DNA of 64,000 bases. Origin: Scortum barcoo (Eukaryota > Chordata > Actinopteri > Centrarchiformes > Terapontidae). The stretch is from NCBI GenBank assembly GCA_023238725.1, contig CM041554.1:19268050-19332049 (forward strand), read 5' to 3'. Of this stretch, positions 51,055 through 62,254 are shown in pieces; within the stretch, counting starts at the first letter, position 1; each line of letters begins with the position of its first letter. Below the pieces are notes generated by a model. That model searched no databases, was not told the DNA's origin, and was given only the letters and a program-made list of their open reading frames with translations. A program made the translations under genes and the position numbers.

Positions 51055-51204
51055 GAGGTGATGCAGATGGAGCGGCAGCTCGGTGGCCGGCTGATTGACG
51101 AGCCTCACGTCCTGCTCTTCAAAGACAGCTACCACAACCTGCGCCTGTCCATCCATGATATGCCCCAGGCGCACTGGAGAAGCAAGCTGCTCGCCGGCTA
51201 CCAG
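51055..51204 (+). CDS. unc5a: unc5a exon 13: start of UPA domain
   Basis: 150 bp, 50 codons (residues 582-631), phase 0 at both ends. The translation EVMQMERQLGGRLIDEPHVL, then FKDSYHNLRLSIHDMPQ and WRSKLLAGYQ, matches the UPA domain (shared by UNC5, PIDD and ankyrins). The (CT)n tract directly before the acceptor probably serves as its polypyrimidine tract. The donor is GTGTGT at 51205. In the UNC5 family the region between ZU5 and the death domain includes the DCC-binding segment. Confidence 0.95.
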
Positions 51205-53061
51205 GTGTGTTGGGTGGCCCTGTGGGGCTGCAGCAGCAGGGAGTCACTCCAGATCAGAGAGGGGAGCACAGAGATGTAATATAAGTGTCCAGCTGAATCT
51301 GTCAAATTTGTGTGTCAGCAGTTGTAGGGCTTTCTAATGTGTTTGTTTGTACACTCAATTTGAAATCCATGTTGTCTTGCGTTATTTTAAATTAGCCATC
51401 CGGAGAAATTAAAGAAGAATGGAGTACGTGTTGGCAGAAGCGGTGTTACTGAGTAATCAAAAGTTCTTCAGGAGAAACTTTTTATTGTTAATGAGGGTTC
51501 ATCGTCTCCTTGTCTCTCTGGAAAGTTGTTTTAATTTTAGCTGGTTCAGAGTTTTAATTAAGTATGTTTTGCATTGGCTTCATTTGATCACTTTAAAGAT
51601 ACACACAAAAGAGTGTTTTTCAGTTTGTTACTGCAGGACTCTTCTGTCCAATAACCTTTCCGCTCTTGGCACAGTTTGCAACTTTAAGTCAAGAGTTGGA
51701 GTCGAGGGAACCGTTTGGGTGTGTGTGTGTGTGTGCACCCCCATGCATAGCGTGTGCGTGCCTTTGTTCGCCTGTGCACAGGGTGTATACGTGGGCATAT
51801 TGGAGCTGGGCTGTGCACTCTAAACCCAGAGCTGCAAGCTGATTGATTATCCTAGCTGCCGCTCCCTCAAAGGGAGCTCAGATGAAATATAGAGCAGTAT
51901 GTAAATATCTGGAACTTCTTGGATCCTCTCCACCTCTACTATACTCCCCACACCTGCACGGCCCACTGCACTGCAGCCCGGCGACAGAGGCACGAGGGCT
52001 GTTCAAAGAGGACTAGAAAATGTTCTGGCTGTAACTATGTAAGCGCTGAGCACCAGGTCCCCAAAGAGAACACAGAGGCTGTGCCAAGCCAAGCAAGCAG
52101 CGGCAGCAACAATGCACCCAGAACAGAGGCTTATTCCTCTGGACTGTGCCTGTTCATTTGGAAGTGTTATTCCCCTCTCAGCAGTGCGGTCAAAAAAGGC
52201 CTTTAGTCTCCCTGGGGCCCCTGAGAAGACTTTTGTGCATTTCACCCGACTCCCTTCGTTGCCCGTCTGCCTGGGTAACAGTGCCCCCGTTTGGCTGGTA
52301 GCATGTACTGCAGCTCCACTTCACTCTCAAGATGAGTTCTTGTCAGCTGTTGAACCCAGGGTGAAGTGAGGAGTTAGTGTGCCCTGTTTTTTTTTTTTGT
52401 TTTTTTTTGCAGCTACCTCTCTGCCTCTCTTGGGATATGTAAATTATCCACGAATATGGAGCAACAGAGAGAAAGATGTAGAAATTGTCTGCCTTGAATA
52501 AATTCCACCAAAAACTCCCTGGTAGCTGTTTGCAAGACAGAAGCTAGTGCTGTACAGCAGGACTACTCAGAGATATTTTGCATACATGTATGTCTCCATG
52601 TCACATTATGAATTTTAGATTCAAAAGTAGAGCTGTGATGCTTCTGCTCCGGCACTATCAGCATCATTTGTAGTGCTGCACAGAAATGCACACGCAGCAC
52701 ATACCTGCAAAGAGAGGCTGGAAAAAAATAGATAAATAGAAAGTGGCTCTCATGCCAAAAATAAACCTGCTGGTTTCTGTGATCACCTCAGTCAGACAGC
52801 TGTTAACTCCATTTTAACATATTCCATTTGTCAATAACAGCACATCATCATCTCCCTTTAACTCACCTGAGTGTTGTCAGTCTGCCGCCACAGACATATT
52901 TAGCCATTTCCACCTGACAATGACAGCTCCTGTCAGTGTAATTAATGATGGCCTTGGCGTATTTCAAGGCAGGTGGTCTTGTTAAGGCGTGTTTCAGACA
53001 CACAGCCCTGACTGTGCCGCTGCGTTTGCCGTTTGTGAATGCTGCATGTTCTGTTCTGCAG
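51205..53061 (+). other. unc5a: unc5a intron 13 (1.9 kb)
   Basis: Contains short (GT)n near 51720-51734 and a T-rich tract with an isolated CAG near 52390-52411 that does not lead into a coding frame. No exon is recognised. Confidence 0.83.
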
Positions 53062-53226
53062 GAGATCCCATTCTACCACATCTGGAACGGTTCCCAGCGG
53101 TACCTGCATTGCACGTTCACTCTGGAGCGGCTCAGCCTCAGCACCTGCGAGCTCACCTGCCAGCTGTGCGTGTGGCAGGTGGAGGGGGAGGGACAGAGCT
53201 TTAGCCTCGACTTTAACATTGCCAAG
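53062..53226 (+). CDS. unc5a: unc5a exon 14: UPA domain
   Basis: 165 bp, 55 codons (residues 632-686), phase 0 at both ends. The translation EIPFYHIWNGSQRYLHCTFT, then LERLSLSTCELTCQLCVWQV and EGEGQSFSLDFNIAK, is one of the best conserved stretches in UNC5 proteins. The acceptor is ctgttctgcag; the donor is GTAACG. Exons 12, 13 and 14 are all symmetric in phase 0. Confidence 0.96.
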
Positions 53227-53384
53227 GTAACGTTCGACATAACCACTCGCTTGGAGCCAGCAGTTTACTGTGCAATCACCTCTATTCAGCATTTTTATTA
53301 GTCATAAAGGAACTGTGTTTGTGCTGGGGGGAAAAAAAGGTTTGTTTTCTGAAGGTCGTGCTTTGTGGCTATCATTCCCACCAG
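53227..53384 (+). other. unc5a: unc5a intron 14 (158 bp, shortest)
   Basis: Compact GT-AG intron between the UPA exon and the first death-domain exon. No features. Confidence 0.92.
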
Positions 53385-53563
53385 GACACCCGAGCTGTGG
53401 ACTCTGAGTTTCTGCTAATGGACAGTAACGCCACAGCTCTGGCAGGGCCCAGCGCCTTTCAGATCCCGTACCTCATCAGGCAGAAGATCTGCAGTAGCCT
53501 GGATGCCCCCTGTCCCAACGGAGCCGACTGGAGAATGCTAGCACAAAGACTTAAACTTGAGAG
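53385..53563 (+). CDS. unc5a: unc5a exon 15: UPA-death domain junction and first part of death domain
   Basis: 179 bp, residues 687-745 plus two bases. A variable spacer DTRAVDSEFLLMDSNATALA leads to GPSAFQIPYLIRQKICSSLD, the start of the death domain, then GADWRMLAQRLKLE. DWRMLAQRL is the typical helix with the D-W-x-x-L-A pattern of death domains. The donor is AG|GTAAAC, and the split Arg codon is completed in exon 16. Confidence 0.96.
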
Positions 53564-55768
53564 GTAAACACCAAGTGCACAGTGCCATAATGCCTTATCT
53601 GATCACTGATCGCCAGAGTGCGCCGGAGCGGGCAGCTTACACAAAGGCTCTCGAGAAAGGGCGTCAGAATGAGCCACATTCATCCAAAGCCCTCGGGAGT
53701 AGAGACTGCACAGCAGAACGTGTGAGAACAGCATGTTTAAAATAATGAACATGCAATCACACTGATTGTGAAGGGTCATACCAGAGGAGAGGTTACCCAG
53801 TAATATAGGAATTCCAGTAATTGCACAGAATCAGTGTGAAGTGCCTCGCTGCAGGGTGTTTTTCCTAAAGTTTAGGTAAACAAGGTTCTGCTTTAGCAAA
53901 CTAATCCTCCTTTGACACAGCTAACATTATAGGATTAATGTGAACTTGATGGATACAGCTATCATTTCTGTAAGAAAACACGACCCCCTTCTTCCATTTT
54001 CTTTTTTTTTTGCGTCAGCAGCAGGTAAGCAGCTTAAAATCTGCAGCTAAACTTGTACCTGCTACATTCTGCTTAACAGCTGTAATTGGAAAGGTGGCGA
54101 GTTAGCTGCCCATCAGCGTGCAAGAAAAAAAAAAAAAAGAGAGAAGGTTTGGATCATTGCCCACCTCGGACGATTCATTCTCACAGTAACTGTACTTTAT
54201 CTCTGGAGTATCTGTAACAGCAAAGGAGCCAAGCATCGATCTCTTATCCCCCAATTTAATTTCTACTTCGTAATCAAATCAAATAGGTACACTTAATTTG
54301 TCCAATCAACTTTATTTACACCAATTAATCACAAATTGAATTGATGCACTACAGGTCTAACTAGCGATGTTTTGCTAAACATAATCAATTCTCATTTAGG
54401 CCTCAGGAAGGAACAACAGCTCTGTTGTTTGATCTGTCCTTAACAACATGTTTTCCCGCGAAAAAAAAGGCGGCATCTCCTTGGCATTCTGTCATGCTGT
54501 ATTTTCTGTGTTTGTTTCCGTGTGTGCAAAGTGTTCAGACTGAGCGGAACGGGACCAATCAATAAAACTTAAAATGCCAAGAACCTTTTTTATTTGATCT
54601 TTCTCTCCTAAGACTGTGCAAACGGCTGTGTCTGAGCCATACAAGATAAGCTCGTGTTTCACACAGCGAGGTGAATAAGTGGGGCTGACACGTCGGACGC
54701 TAAGCTCCGTCTTTTTTATCTGAATAATGACACAGAGGTTCGCTCCCAGACAATTTTTTTTTGACCAACACTCCTCTTTGTTGTGCTCTCCCGACGCAGA
54801 GGGAAGGCTGCGCGCTATAAAATCCAATTGACTCAAAATAGCAGAGTGACACTGTGTTCTCGGTGCTTGAGTGCAACTGCAGGAGCAGCCCGCATGTTTA
54901 TAACCATCACAGAATGCTTCACTAGGCAAACACGAGATACGAGGAAGTAATGGACTCTGTCTGACCTTTCTCAAGGTGAAAAGGACTTGGTGGTGTTTTA
55001 AGCTTCCTGTCTCACTCACCCTCCTCCCCCCCCAGCGAAAAATAAGTAAATAAATAAACCAAACTCACACAGCACAACCCCCCTTTGTGCTGAGAGTTTA
55101 CGCCTTTTCTCTTTTTTTTTAATGTCATGTGTGCTCTACATAACAGTTAAGGCCCCAGACATTTGGAGAACAGAAAAAGGCCATTAAATCAAACAAGCAT
55201 CTTCGGGTACCGCGGGGATCAGGTCCCACTCAACATCAAATATACAGCTGGCTGGGGCCACTGCTTTGTTGTCATTGATTGGGTTTGATCGTAAAGGTTC
55301 TGCTCCTAAAATGGAAAAGGTCACTTCCGACTTAACAGTGAAAGTCCATATAGGATTTACTATATGGGGATTTAGAGCCAATTTCAACATCAAATAAAGA
55401 GGAACGAGGCTTGTGCTGTTAAGCTTCAAATGAAAATTGCCAGAGATTCTCTATTTGATGGCGGTTTCAAGAGCTAGACTGTGTTCTTATACCTTTTATC
55501 ATTTTTTTACTTAGTGCTCCAACACAGCATATCTGGATGGAGCAATATAACGCACAATAAAAGTTGACATTGACAGAGTTACGAGAAGCAGTAGCACAAT
55601 AAAATACGGGCTGAAAAGGTTTTCTTAAGACTCTGTTGGTGTAGAGCAAATGAGAGACTGTCGGTTTTGATCTATGCACATCGCTTGATTTAATAAAAAT
55701 GTCTCATTGTTCCCTCACTGTTATTTCTGCACTCCTCTCTTCCTCCTCTCCTCCTCCTCTCCCCGCAG
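53564..55768 (+). other. unc5a: unc5a intron 15 (2.2 kb)
   Basis: AT-rich with few repeats. At 55349-55370 an 8-base perfect inverted repeat (CCATATAG/CTATATGG) flanks six bases. An antisense open frame of 175 codons at 54492-55019 has no recognisable content. The acceptor is ccccgcag after a long CT-rich tract. Confidence 0.82.
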
Positions 55769-55934
55769 ACACATGAGTTTCTTTGCATCCAAAGTGAGCC
55801 CAACCTCTGTGATCCTGGACCTGTGGGAGGCGCAGCATTTCCACAGCGGCAACATCAACCAGCTGGCCACGGTCATGGCCGACATCGGCAAACAGGAAGC
55901 CATGATATTCCTGGTCTCTGATGGCGAGTGCTAA
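55769..55934 (+). CDS. unc5a: unc5a exon 16: death domain end and stop
   Basis: 166 bp including the TAA at 55932-55934, residues 746-800. The translation RHMSFFASKVSPTSVILDLW, then EAQHFHSGNINQLATVMADI and a tail ending VSDGEC, closes the death domain. The motif SPTSVILDLWEA is a UNC5 hallmark. The protein ends Glu-Cys, as I recall mammalian UNC5A does; that C-terminus is reported to bind the PDZ protein PICK1. UNC5B has a longer C-terminus and UNC5C ends differently, which supports the paralog call. Confidence 0.97.
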
Positions 55935-55989
55935 CCCAGAAACGGGGGGGAAAGACTGGTGCAGAGGAAAAGTACAGAATACAACAACA

Positions 55990-56014
55990 ACACACACACT
56001 TATATATATATATA

Positions 56015-56046
<32 letters not shown>
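55990..56046. repeat. Compound (CA)n-(TA)n-(CA)n microsatellite in 3' UTR
   Basis: Mixed CA, TA and CA runs begin 56 bases after the unc5a stop codon. The central TATATA/CATATA part is self-complementary and could fold in the mRNA. Confidence 0.9.
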
Positions 56047-58186
56047 AAAACAATAATAAGTGCAGCAGGAATCGAAAAGCAGAGCTGCCCCAGTGTCCCT
56101 CTTCTTCAGTTCAGGAGACAACAAAGGTTTTATGTAGGTTTGAGTCCCTGTTTCCCATCGAGCAGAGTAAAAGTCTTTAAACGACAGACCAAATGAGGGA
56201 GTTTGGGTGTGTGGGGAAATGTGTTCATGAACTCAGTAAAGAAAATACCCTTTATTTTACATCAAGGAGTTAAGTTAAATTAGTCCACACCCTGGTTCTA
56301 CTTTAAGGTAACATTAAATTAACTCCATGCCTTTTATATAACTAGGCCATTTATGGCTAATAAAGAGCAATATGCAAACATAATGCTATTTACACTAATG
56401 GCCGATATTGCAAATTCAATGAATAATTTTTGTGTGTGAAAAAAAAAAATTACATTACATATTAAATATTAAATGAAAAGGGATGTGACACAAGGTGCCA
56501 GTCATTTCTGGTTAAAGAGAGCAGGCGACATATGCAATTGGCAGGTTTGTTATATGACATCATCTCAGACGGCGGGCACATTTCAACACGGTCATCAGGG
56601 TCTGTGAACATCACCCCCCTCCCCTCCCGTCCACTCCCGACCCCGGTGACACTCTGTAGATGCACGTCTCGCACGTGTCACAAACACACACAGACGGCTT
56701 GTAGCACATCCTGGACTTGCAGGTTTAAACAGATTGTATGTCAGAGGCCCAAAAAACCCTGCGTCTCATCGTGTTTGTTTTTTAAAAGTCCAGCCAGTAT
56801 CACTACTGTGAATGTAACATCTTGACATCTTGATTCCGCGAGACGCTCCACAGCTTTCCTGCTTCTCAATCGATATATGTCAGGTTTGGGCTCTTTGAAC
56901 TTTTTTTGAGGGAGGAGTGAGTAATATCTTTGCTAAAGTCATATTTCAGAAGCCATTTTCTTTGTGTAAAGCCTGTGGTTTTTTGATCCGTGCAGTTATT
57001 TCACGTCTTGCGTTAATCCAATCACTCATCCTGGCGTGTTTTTTTTTTTCCAGCTAATGAAGGAGCCATAAGGCCGAAAGGCATTCCAGCTGCATACATG
57101 TGAACACTGAATGTCGTCAAAACTCATTTCTAAAATGACATTTTCCCCCTGATTACATTAATTCTGTAGCAGAGAGGATGTTAAACATAAAACCATGGCC
57201 AAAAGGGTTATTGCCCCGTATGAATAATACAGACCACTTTTCCCGCAGAAAATCTGACAACAAATTCTTCAAAATCTCCACCCATTTACTCACGTGAAAA
57301 GGGAAGTTGTGCAGTTTTGTTTTTATAATTCATAAAGCAATGGGATTGCTGTATTTGCTGTGCAGCAAACTGATTTCCACATCAGAGAAACGCCTGTCTC
57401 TCAAAGAAAGTTAAGAGTGGCTTATTCATAATGTCACGCCTCTGCTCACAAAAGATGCTTTAAAAGGTTTTTTTTTTCCCCCCATCATATTTCTAGCCAG
57501 GATGGCAAAAATGATCCAGCAGATTTATGCAACAAACCATAAACTGCAACTACGCACTTGCTTTTCATATTTTGCTACTTTGCATTAATTTCCTTTTTTT
57601 TTTTATTAATATTAATGGATCTGTCAGGCCAGGCAACGTAAACACAGAGTATCTTTAAAGTCCACTGGTTCAGTAGTTATCCTTTGAAAAAAGGTGTGAG
57701 CAATCCCAAATTAGCCATAGTTCTCTCTCCGTCTGCCTCAGGGTTGCATGTGAAGTTGTCTGTTAAAGTTGTAAAGAGAGCCCCCTTTTTTCATTAAGTC
57801 CCTTCTTATTCAAACAGCTAGCACAGCCAGTCCTACCAGCTCCTGCGGCTTCAACCTTTAACACTAACTGGAGCCTCTTTTATGATTGTCAGATATTTGG
57901 AATGTATTTTATGTTTCCTTGTAGTGGAAAAAGTACGTCTTTCTTTTGTTTCTTTCTTCCCATTTTAAGTATTAGCAGTTACTTTGTTCCTGTGTGGCAT
58001 CTCAGCACCTGGTAGCTTCTTTCACCCTACAAAACACGCCTCCTCTTGACCAACAAGTTTTTACTAAGCCCTGTACTATTTGATGTAGAGATGCCATTAA
58101 ATTAAAAAAAGTTACCTTTTTTTAATCAACTTTAAGAAACCCTTGGATCGAGCCCCTTTCAGACAAAAAACGGCGATATCACCTGA

Positions 58187-58192
58187 AATAAA
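58187..58192 (+). promoter_or_regulatory. unc5a: Possible alternative poly(A) signal in unc5a 3' UTR
   Basis: Canonical AATAAA about 2.25 kb after the stop codon. It is not known whether it is used. Chance occurrence is plausible in AT-rich sequence. Confidence 0.25.
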
Positions 58193-59750
58193 TCTTTTCA
58201 TGTTGAAATGGATCGTCGCCACATGTAATATGTAAATACTTTTTCTATACCAGCCGTGTGCTGTCACTTTGCATACTGTATATCAGCGGAATTGGTAACC
58301 AAAGTTTTATGATTATCATTTGAGGCCACTACATCCTCATATTGTACCCATTAAATATCGTTTCCGCATCGGTTTACTCGCAGCTAGTATAGATTAAGTC
58401 AGAGTCACTGTCTCTTCTGAACTGCGGACTTAAAAGTCCAAATGGTTTCTTTATCTCATTTCCTCGCTTTTGTCTTTGAGGCAAGTTAATGCTGTTTGTT
58501 CAAGCGGTAATATGTGTCTGTTTCTTTTATCACTTTGTAAAGAAATGTAAATTATATTTTAATATGAAGCCAAAAAAAGACACTTAACTGGCGCAGCATT
58601 TGTCAAGTCTAAACCGTGACGTGTTTGCCTATATACTGTTCTTTGGCGATCTAGCAGTGAAGACTTTTTGCAGTGTTAAGGGTTTAGAGACTGTTTTACA
58701 GGAAGTTTCTATACATATTTTGTTCGTCCTTACTCTGCATATGTCTACCTGGTTATTTCTCTAACTGTAAGCATTTAATTACAAGGTGGAATAGTCACTA
58801 ATGCTTAGTGAGTCACTCACACTGGGACTGTGTGGAGGCTGATCGGAGAAAAGGGGGGGGCATCGGCCCCCGTTCGCTGACGAGCCAGTGTTAACACAGC
58901 ATGTTTAGATGAGCCATGGCAGTTGTACAGTCAGACTTGTGTGTGAAATTTTATCACCCCTGTCATTGTCTTAGATGTGTCGTCTAAGCACATTTCAGTA
59001 ATGTAATTCACCAGCCGCCAGGATGTTCAGCATCTATCTTCACATCGAACTTGTCCAACAAATCTGCAATTACTGCGCGTGTGTATGTGTGATGAATACT
59101 GTTCCCTTCATGGTGAAACCTGGGCCTGATAGTTGTGTGTAAGACTCGTGTCAGCAACATGCAAGCTTTGCTCAAAAAGGGTTTTATTTAGGGGGAGGGG
59201 AGGGGATTGTTTCATCTCACAACTGTACTTTTTGTGTCACTCATTATGATTCAGTGTCAAGGACATGAGTGTGAGTGTGTGTGTGTGTGTGTGAAAGACT
59301 GGGTGTGTGCATACCTCCCTGTCACTCTGACTGAACTGTTTTCTTTTTGAACTACTAACAATAGACTTCTGTACTTGTGAATGGTTTTCCTATTTAGTTC
59401 CTTGATTCAATGTTCCTTGCCTTTCTGCAAGTCAAAAATGCTGTATTTATTACATGCCACAGCGCTTATGCAATTGTATAATCCTTTTGTTCTTTTTTTT
59501 TTGTTTTGTTTTTTTAACCTTTTGTGTTCCTTATCGTCAATGTAAATTGTTGTCAGAAGTTTTGTGGCAATGGAAAAACTTCTGCTAAGGGAGATTTTCT
59601 GTACTTTTTGGACAATGATATGGATTTGTGGGTAGAATTTTGGAAATTCGTTTCTAAGTGCTTTCAAGTATTTACTTGGCCTTATGTATATATATATATC
59701 TATGACATTTCAGAAAGGTATGTATAGTAATTCAACCTGAAATTGTTGTA

Positions 59751-59756
59751 AATAAA
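59751..59756 (+). promoter_or_regulatory. unc5a: Probable unc5a poly(A) signal AATAAA
   Basis: Canonical hexamer after a long AT-rich stretch without coding potential. Cleavage would be expected about 15-25 bases downstream. It overlaps a Pumilio-type TGTAAATA at 59747-59754. An alternative upstream AATAAA lies at 58187-58192. Confidence 0.5.
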
Positions 59757-59775
59757 TTATATATTGTTAAATCAA

Positions 59776-61813
59776 GGACTGGATCTTTTTACTTGAGACA
59801 CTAACTTGTATTGCTTTTTGATTCTTTTTAAGAAATGAACATATATACTTTATATTGTAGATTCATTTTACATAAAAGTTTCAAAGATTCAACATCACTC
59901 TGACATGTTTAGTTTAAAGAGAAAAGTTATAGTAATAGTTATATTTTAAAAAATAGGGTTAATCACTTTTTGGTGAGTTGATAAGAGGTTGATACCATTC
60001 ACATAAAGACTGGAAGCTAATGTGTCAAACTAGCTAGCAAACAAACAAAAATACAGAAAACAAAAATACAGAAAACTAAAATAGTAACAAAACATTCCTA
60101 CCAGCACCTTGAAATTTCACTAAATAACACATTCAATATCGCTTGTGATTTTAAGTTGTTTATCCATCAAAACCAGCACATCCAGCAGCATCTCTGCTAG
60201 TTGCCTGGCAACAAAGATTTCCAGTGGTTACGGCATAAATCCTTATAAACTGACTGCTATCAAACTCTATTTTAATACTTGTTTTTGTAGTTTTACTAAA
60301 TACTGATGAGATGCATTACCTGCAGCACAATACTGACTGAGGTCTTATTTGTAAGTTACACTGAGAGCCAAAAACTTCTCATCCAGCAAACTTCAAGAAG
60401 GCAAATATGGATTTACAAAATGTAAGCAAGCAGAAATATTCATTTAATATTTGGAGTAAAAGAATACATCATCCGGATGACTTTAATGATTAAATGGCTC
60501 TAATAAAATTTATTTCTACATTGAGACCATTTTATGGATTCACTCGGGTGTAACAACAGCAAAGCCGTTTGTTTTGTTGCAAGTACAATAATTGCTTTTT
60601 AAAAAGGAAAAAAAAAAATCTAAAAATGCAGAGAAAAAATAAAGAAAAAGTCCATTGTCTTGTTGTTGTGGAGCAGGTGTTAGTGAGAGCAAAGACAGCC
60701 AAAACATCAGTCAATAGAAACTTTTACAGATGGGTTCACCTCAGCAACACTTGAGTAATCTGCCCCAGAACATGGCATTACTAATTAACTTTATTTTAAG
60801 TATAAAAACAAAAACAACACAGCTCATTCTTAAGCAATATAAATACATATTCAATCACGGCGTGAAAGAACACAAAGGAATAGTTTTACACATGAACATG
60901 AGGGACAAAATGAGGTTCTGTCTTTCATTGAAAATGTCCAATAAATGTTCATTTCAAGACTTTGATAAATCACATAACCTCAGGAGTGTGAAACATTTAA
61001 AAATCAATAATGGTACTTTCTCTGTCACCCATATGTGTGACCGTTAGAATTGGATCAATTAAGGATCATTACAGGACTTTAAATGACAGTTATTAACTGC
61101 AGTCTGTGCTCTGATTCGCTGGAGTCAAAGTGATAAGTAAAGCGTTTAGTGCTTCTGTGGAGAGGCGCAGGGGTCCATTCGAGCAGAAATAGGACACCCC
61201 CTTTTTCTGCTCGACTGGACCCCCATTACGTTAATAGGCACTGTAGTGAGAGTCGGTGAGTGGGCCAGGGTCCTGAATGGGGCCACCACTTAGAACAGGA
61301 GCAGTGGCAGATCATTACTGCAATATGTGAGATTATTAGAGGCTAAATGGCTCTTCCAACTTGAAAAGATACTGACTCCATCTTACTTCAGACTGAACAA
61401 GGAGGAGATAAGCAGAGTCGGGAGAGTTTTTCACTAACAACTACAGTTAAATCTAGATAAGCTGCGTTTTTTAATGTCCAACCTGAAATAAAAATTACTT
61501 GAAAGTCAACAAGTTAGTGACGACATGAACTACCTCCAGTTTTACAACACAGCATTTGGTATTACAGGCAGTAACATTTTAACTGTCCTATCAGCACAGT
61601 AAAGTAACAGTACATGAAGCTAACGTTAAGCCTCGAATATAGAAACAAAGTCTGCAGGATAAAGGGAAAAAGACCGAGTTTAACTAGGTAGGTGTGTGGT
61701 TGGCGAAGAAAAGATGTAGAGTGTGTACAAGTGCACCGGGAGGCGGCGTGGGGTAACAAAGAGGAGGGAGAGAGAGAGAGAGCAGTGTTCCTTCCTCTGA
61801 AGTTGAAGCTTCC
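59776..61813. other. Intergenic region and probable pdlim7 3' UTR between convergent genes
   Basis: Lies between the inferred unc5a end and the pdlim7 stop codon. AT-rich with no coding exon. Candidate poly(A) signals for the minus strand (TTTATT on +) are at 60790-60795 and 60509-60514, so a pdlim7 3' UTR of about 1.0-1.3 kb is plausible. A near-perfect 20-bp-stem inverted repeat lies at 61170-61223. Short imperfect repeats of AAATACAGAAAAC occur near 60048-60076. Confidence 0.55.
61170..61223. repeat. Inverted repeat: 20-bp arms, 14-base loop
   Basis: Left arm 61170-61189 (ggggtccattcgagcagaaa) and right arm 61204-61223 pair at 19 of 20 positions. It lies in the probable pdlim7 3' UTR. It is too short for a typical miRNA precursor. 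Confidence 0.85.
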
Positions 61814-61900
61814 TCACACTGGAGCAAAGGCATGGCCTTTGCACAGGGGCTTATCCTTCTTCGAGTAGAACGTCTTCCCCTCCAGGTTGATTTGGCAGAG
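61814..61900 (-). CDS. pdlim7: pdlim7 last exon: end of third LIM domain
   Basis: 87 bp on the minus strand: 28 codons and a TGA stop at 61814-61816. The translation is LCQINLEGKTFYSKKDKPLC, then KGHAFAPV. It supplies three of the eight zinc ligands of LIM3 (Cys of LCQ, Cys of PLC, His of KGH). The acceptor reads tctttaaag on the minus strand, just above 61900. The upstream exon ends with ...CFVCA, so the joined spacing C-x2-C is exact. A very short tail follows the LIM domain, as in the family. Confidence 0.93.
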   Translation of the reverse strand, partial: LCQINLEGKTFYSKKDKPLCKGHAFAPV

Positions 61901-62254
61901 CTTTAAAGATGAAAGGAGACAGACAGACAGAGACAGACAGAGGGAGACAGACAGGGGAAACCAGGGCAGAGTAGATATCAGAACCTTAACACTGCCAATG
62001 TGAATTTACACAGTTTTTCTACTGGCCAGAGCGGGCACATGTTATTTACTTAACTGCACTTGCTTCACAGGCTGAAAGGGAGATGGAGAGAGTGATAGAC
62101 TGCAGGTGGCAGGGTAAAAAAAGAGGGAGACGAAGGAGAAAGCTCGAGGTCCAAAGATGGAGGCTGATTTCTCAGGTGCCATTGTGCCGGGACAGCCAGA
62201 AGAGATGGGGCAAAGAGAGCCCCACAGGGAGCCATATCAATCAAAATGACTTAC
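61901..62254 (-). other. pdlim7: pdlim7 last intron (354 bp)
   Basis: GT-AG on the minus strand (donor GTAAGT below 62255). It contains a GACA/AGAC-rich tract near 61918-61951 on the + strand. No other feature. Confidence 0.88.

Larger units (their letters stand above)
16881..59775 (+). other. unc5a: unc5a gene, 3' portion (exons 3-16 and 3' UTR)
   Basis: Netrin receptor UNC5A, a single-pass type I membrane protein. It mediates axon repulsion by netrin, alone or with DCC, and acts as a dependence receptor that can trigger apoptosis through its death domain. Fourteen exons join in frame: 16881-17024, 18637-18740, 20002-20182, 23449-23616, 30354-30518, 36505-36693, 37474-37773, 40475-40562, 41039-41207, 43369-43602, 51055-51204, 53062-53226, 53385-53563 and 55769-55934. 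All introns are GT-AG. The joined product is 800 residues, lacking only the signal peptide and the first half of Ig1, which lie upstream of the window. Order: Ig1 end, Ig2, TSP1, TSP1, membrane helix, ZU5, UPA, death domain. UNC5A is preferred over paralogs because of the juxtamembrane KKEGLDADVADSSIL, the linker SHLLTIQPDLTTTTT, and the C-terminus ending GEC. Exon numbers assume the usual family structure. The gene end is inferred from the AATAAA at 59751. Confidence 0.95.
55935..59775 (+). other. unc5a: unc5a 3' untranslated region (extent inferred)
   Basis: About 3.8 kb from the stop codon to a canonical poly(A) signal at 59751-59756. No exon or long open frame lies within it. It contains the compound CA/TA microsatellite at 55990-56046, an internal AATAAA at 58187-58192 that could give a shorter transcript, three Pumilio-type sites, and G-rich runs at 58853-58860 and 59178-59205. 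The assignment is inference from position and signal; transcript data could show a shorter end. Confidence 0.6.

Noticed and set aside
54492..55019. Antisense open frame of 175 codons in intron 15
   Set aside because: No recognisable motif, no splice context and no similarity to a known family by inspection. A conservation or transcript check would settle it.
55349..55370. CArG-like box (ccatatagg) in intron 15
   Set aside because: It has only five A/T bases between CC and GG, so it does not fit the CC(A/T)6GG consensus. The inverted repeat there is short.
16881..55934. UNC5B, UNC5C or UNC5D as the identity of the receptor
   Set aside because: The juxtamembrane, linker and C-terminal sequences follow UNC5A. 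UNC5B and UNC5C have different residues before DSSAL and different C-termini, and UNC5C carries a longer linker.
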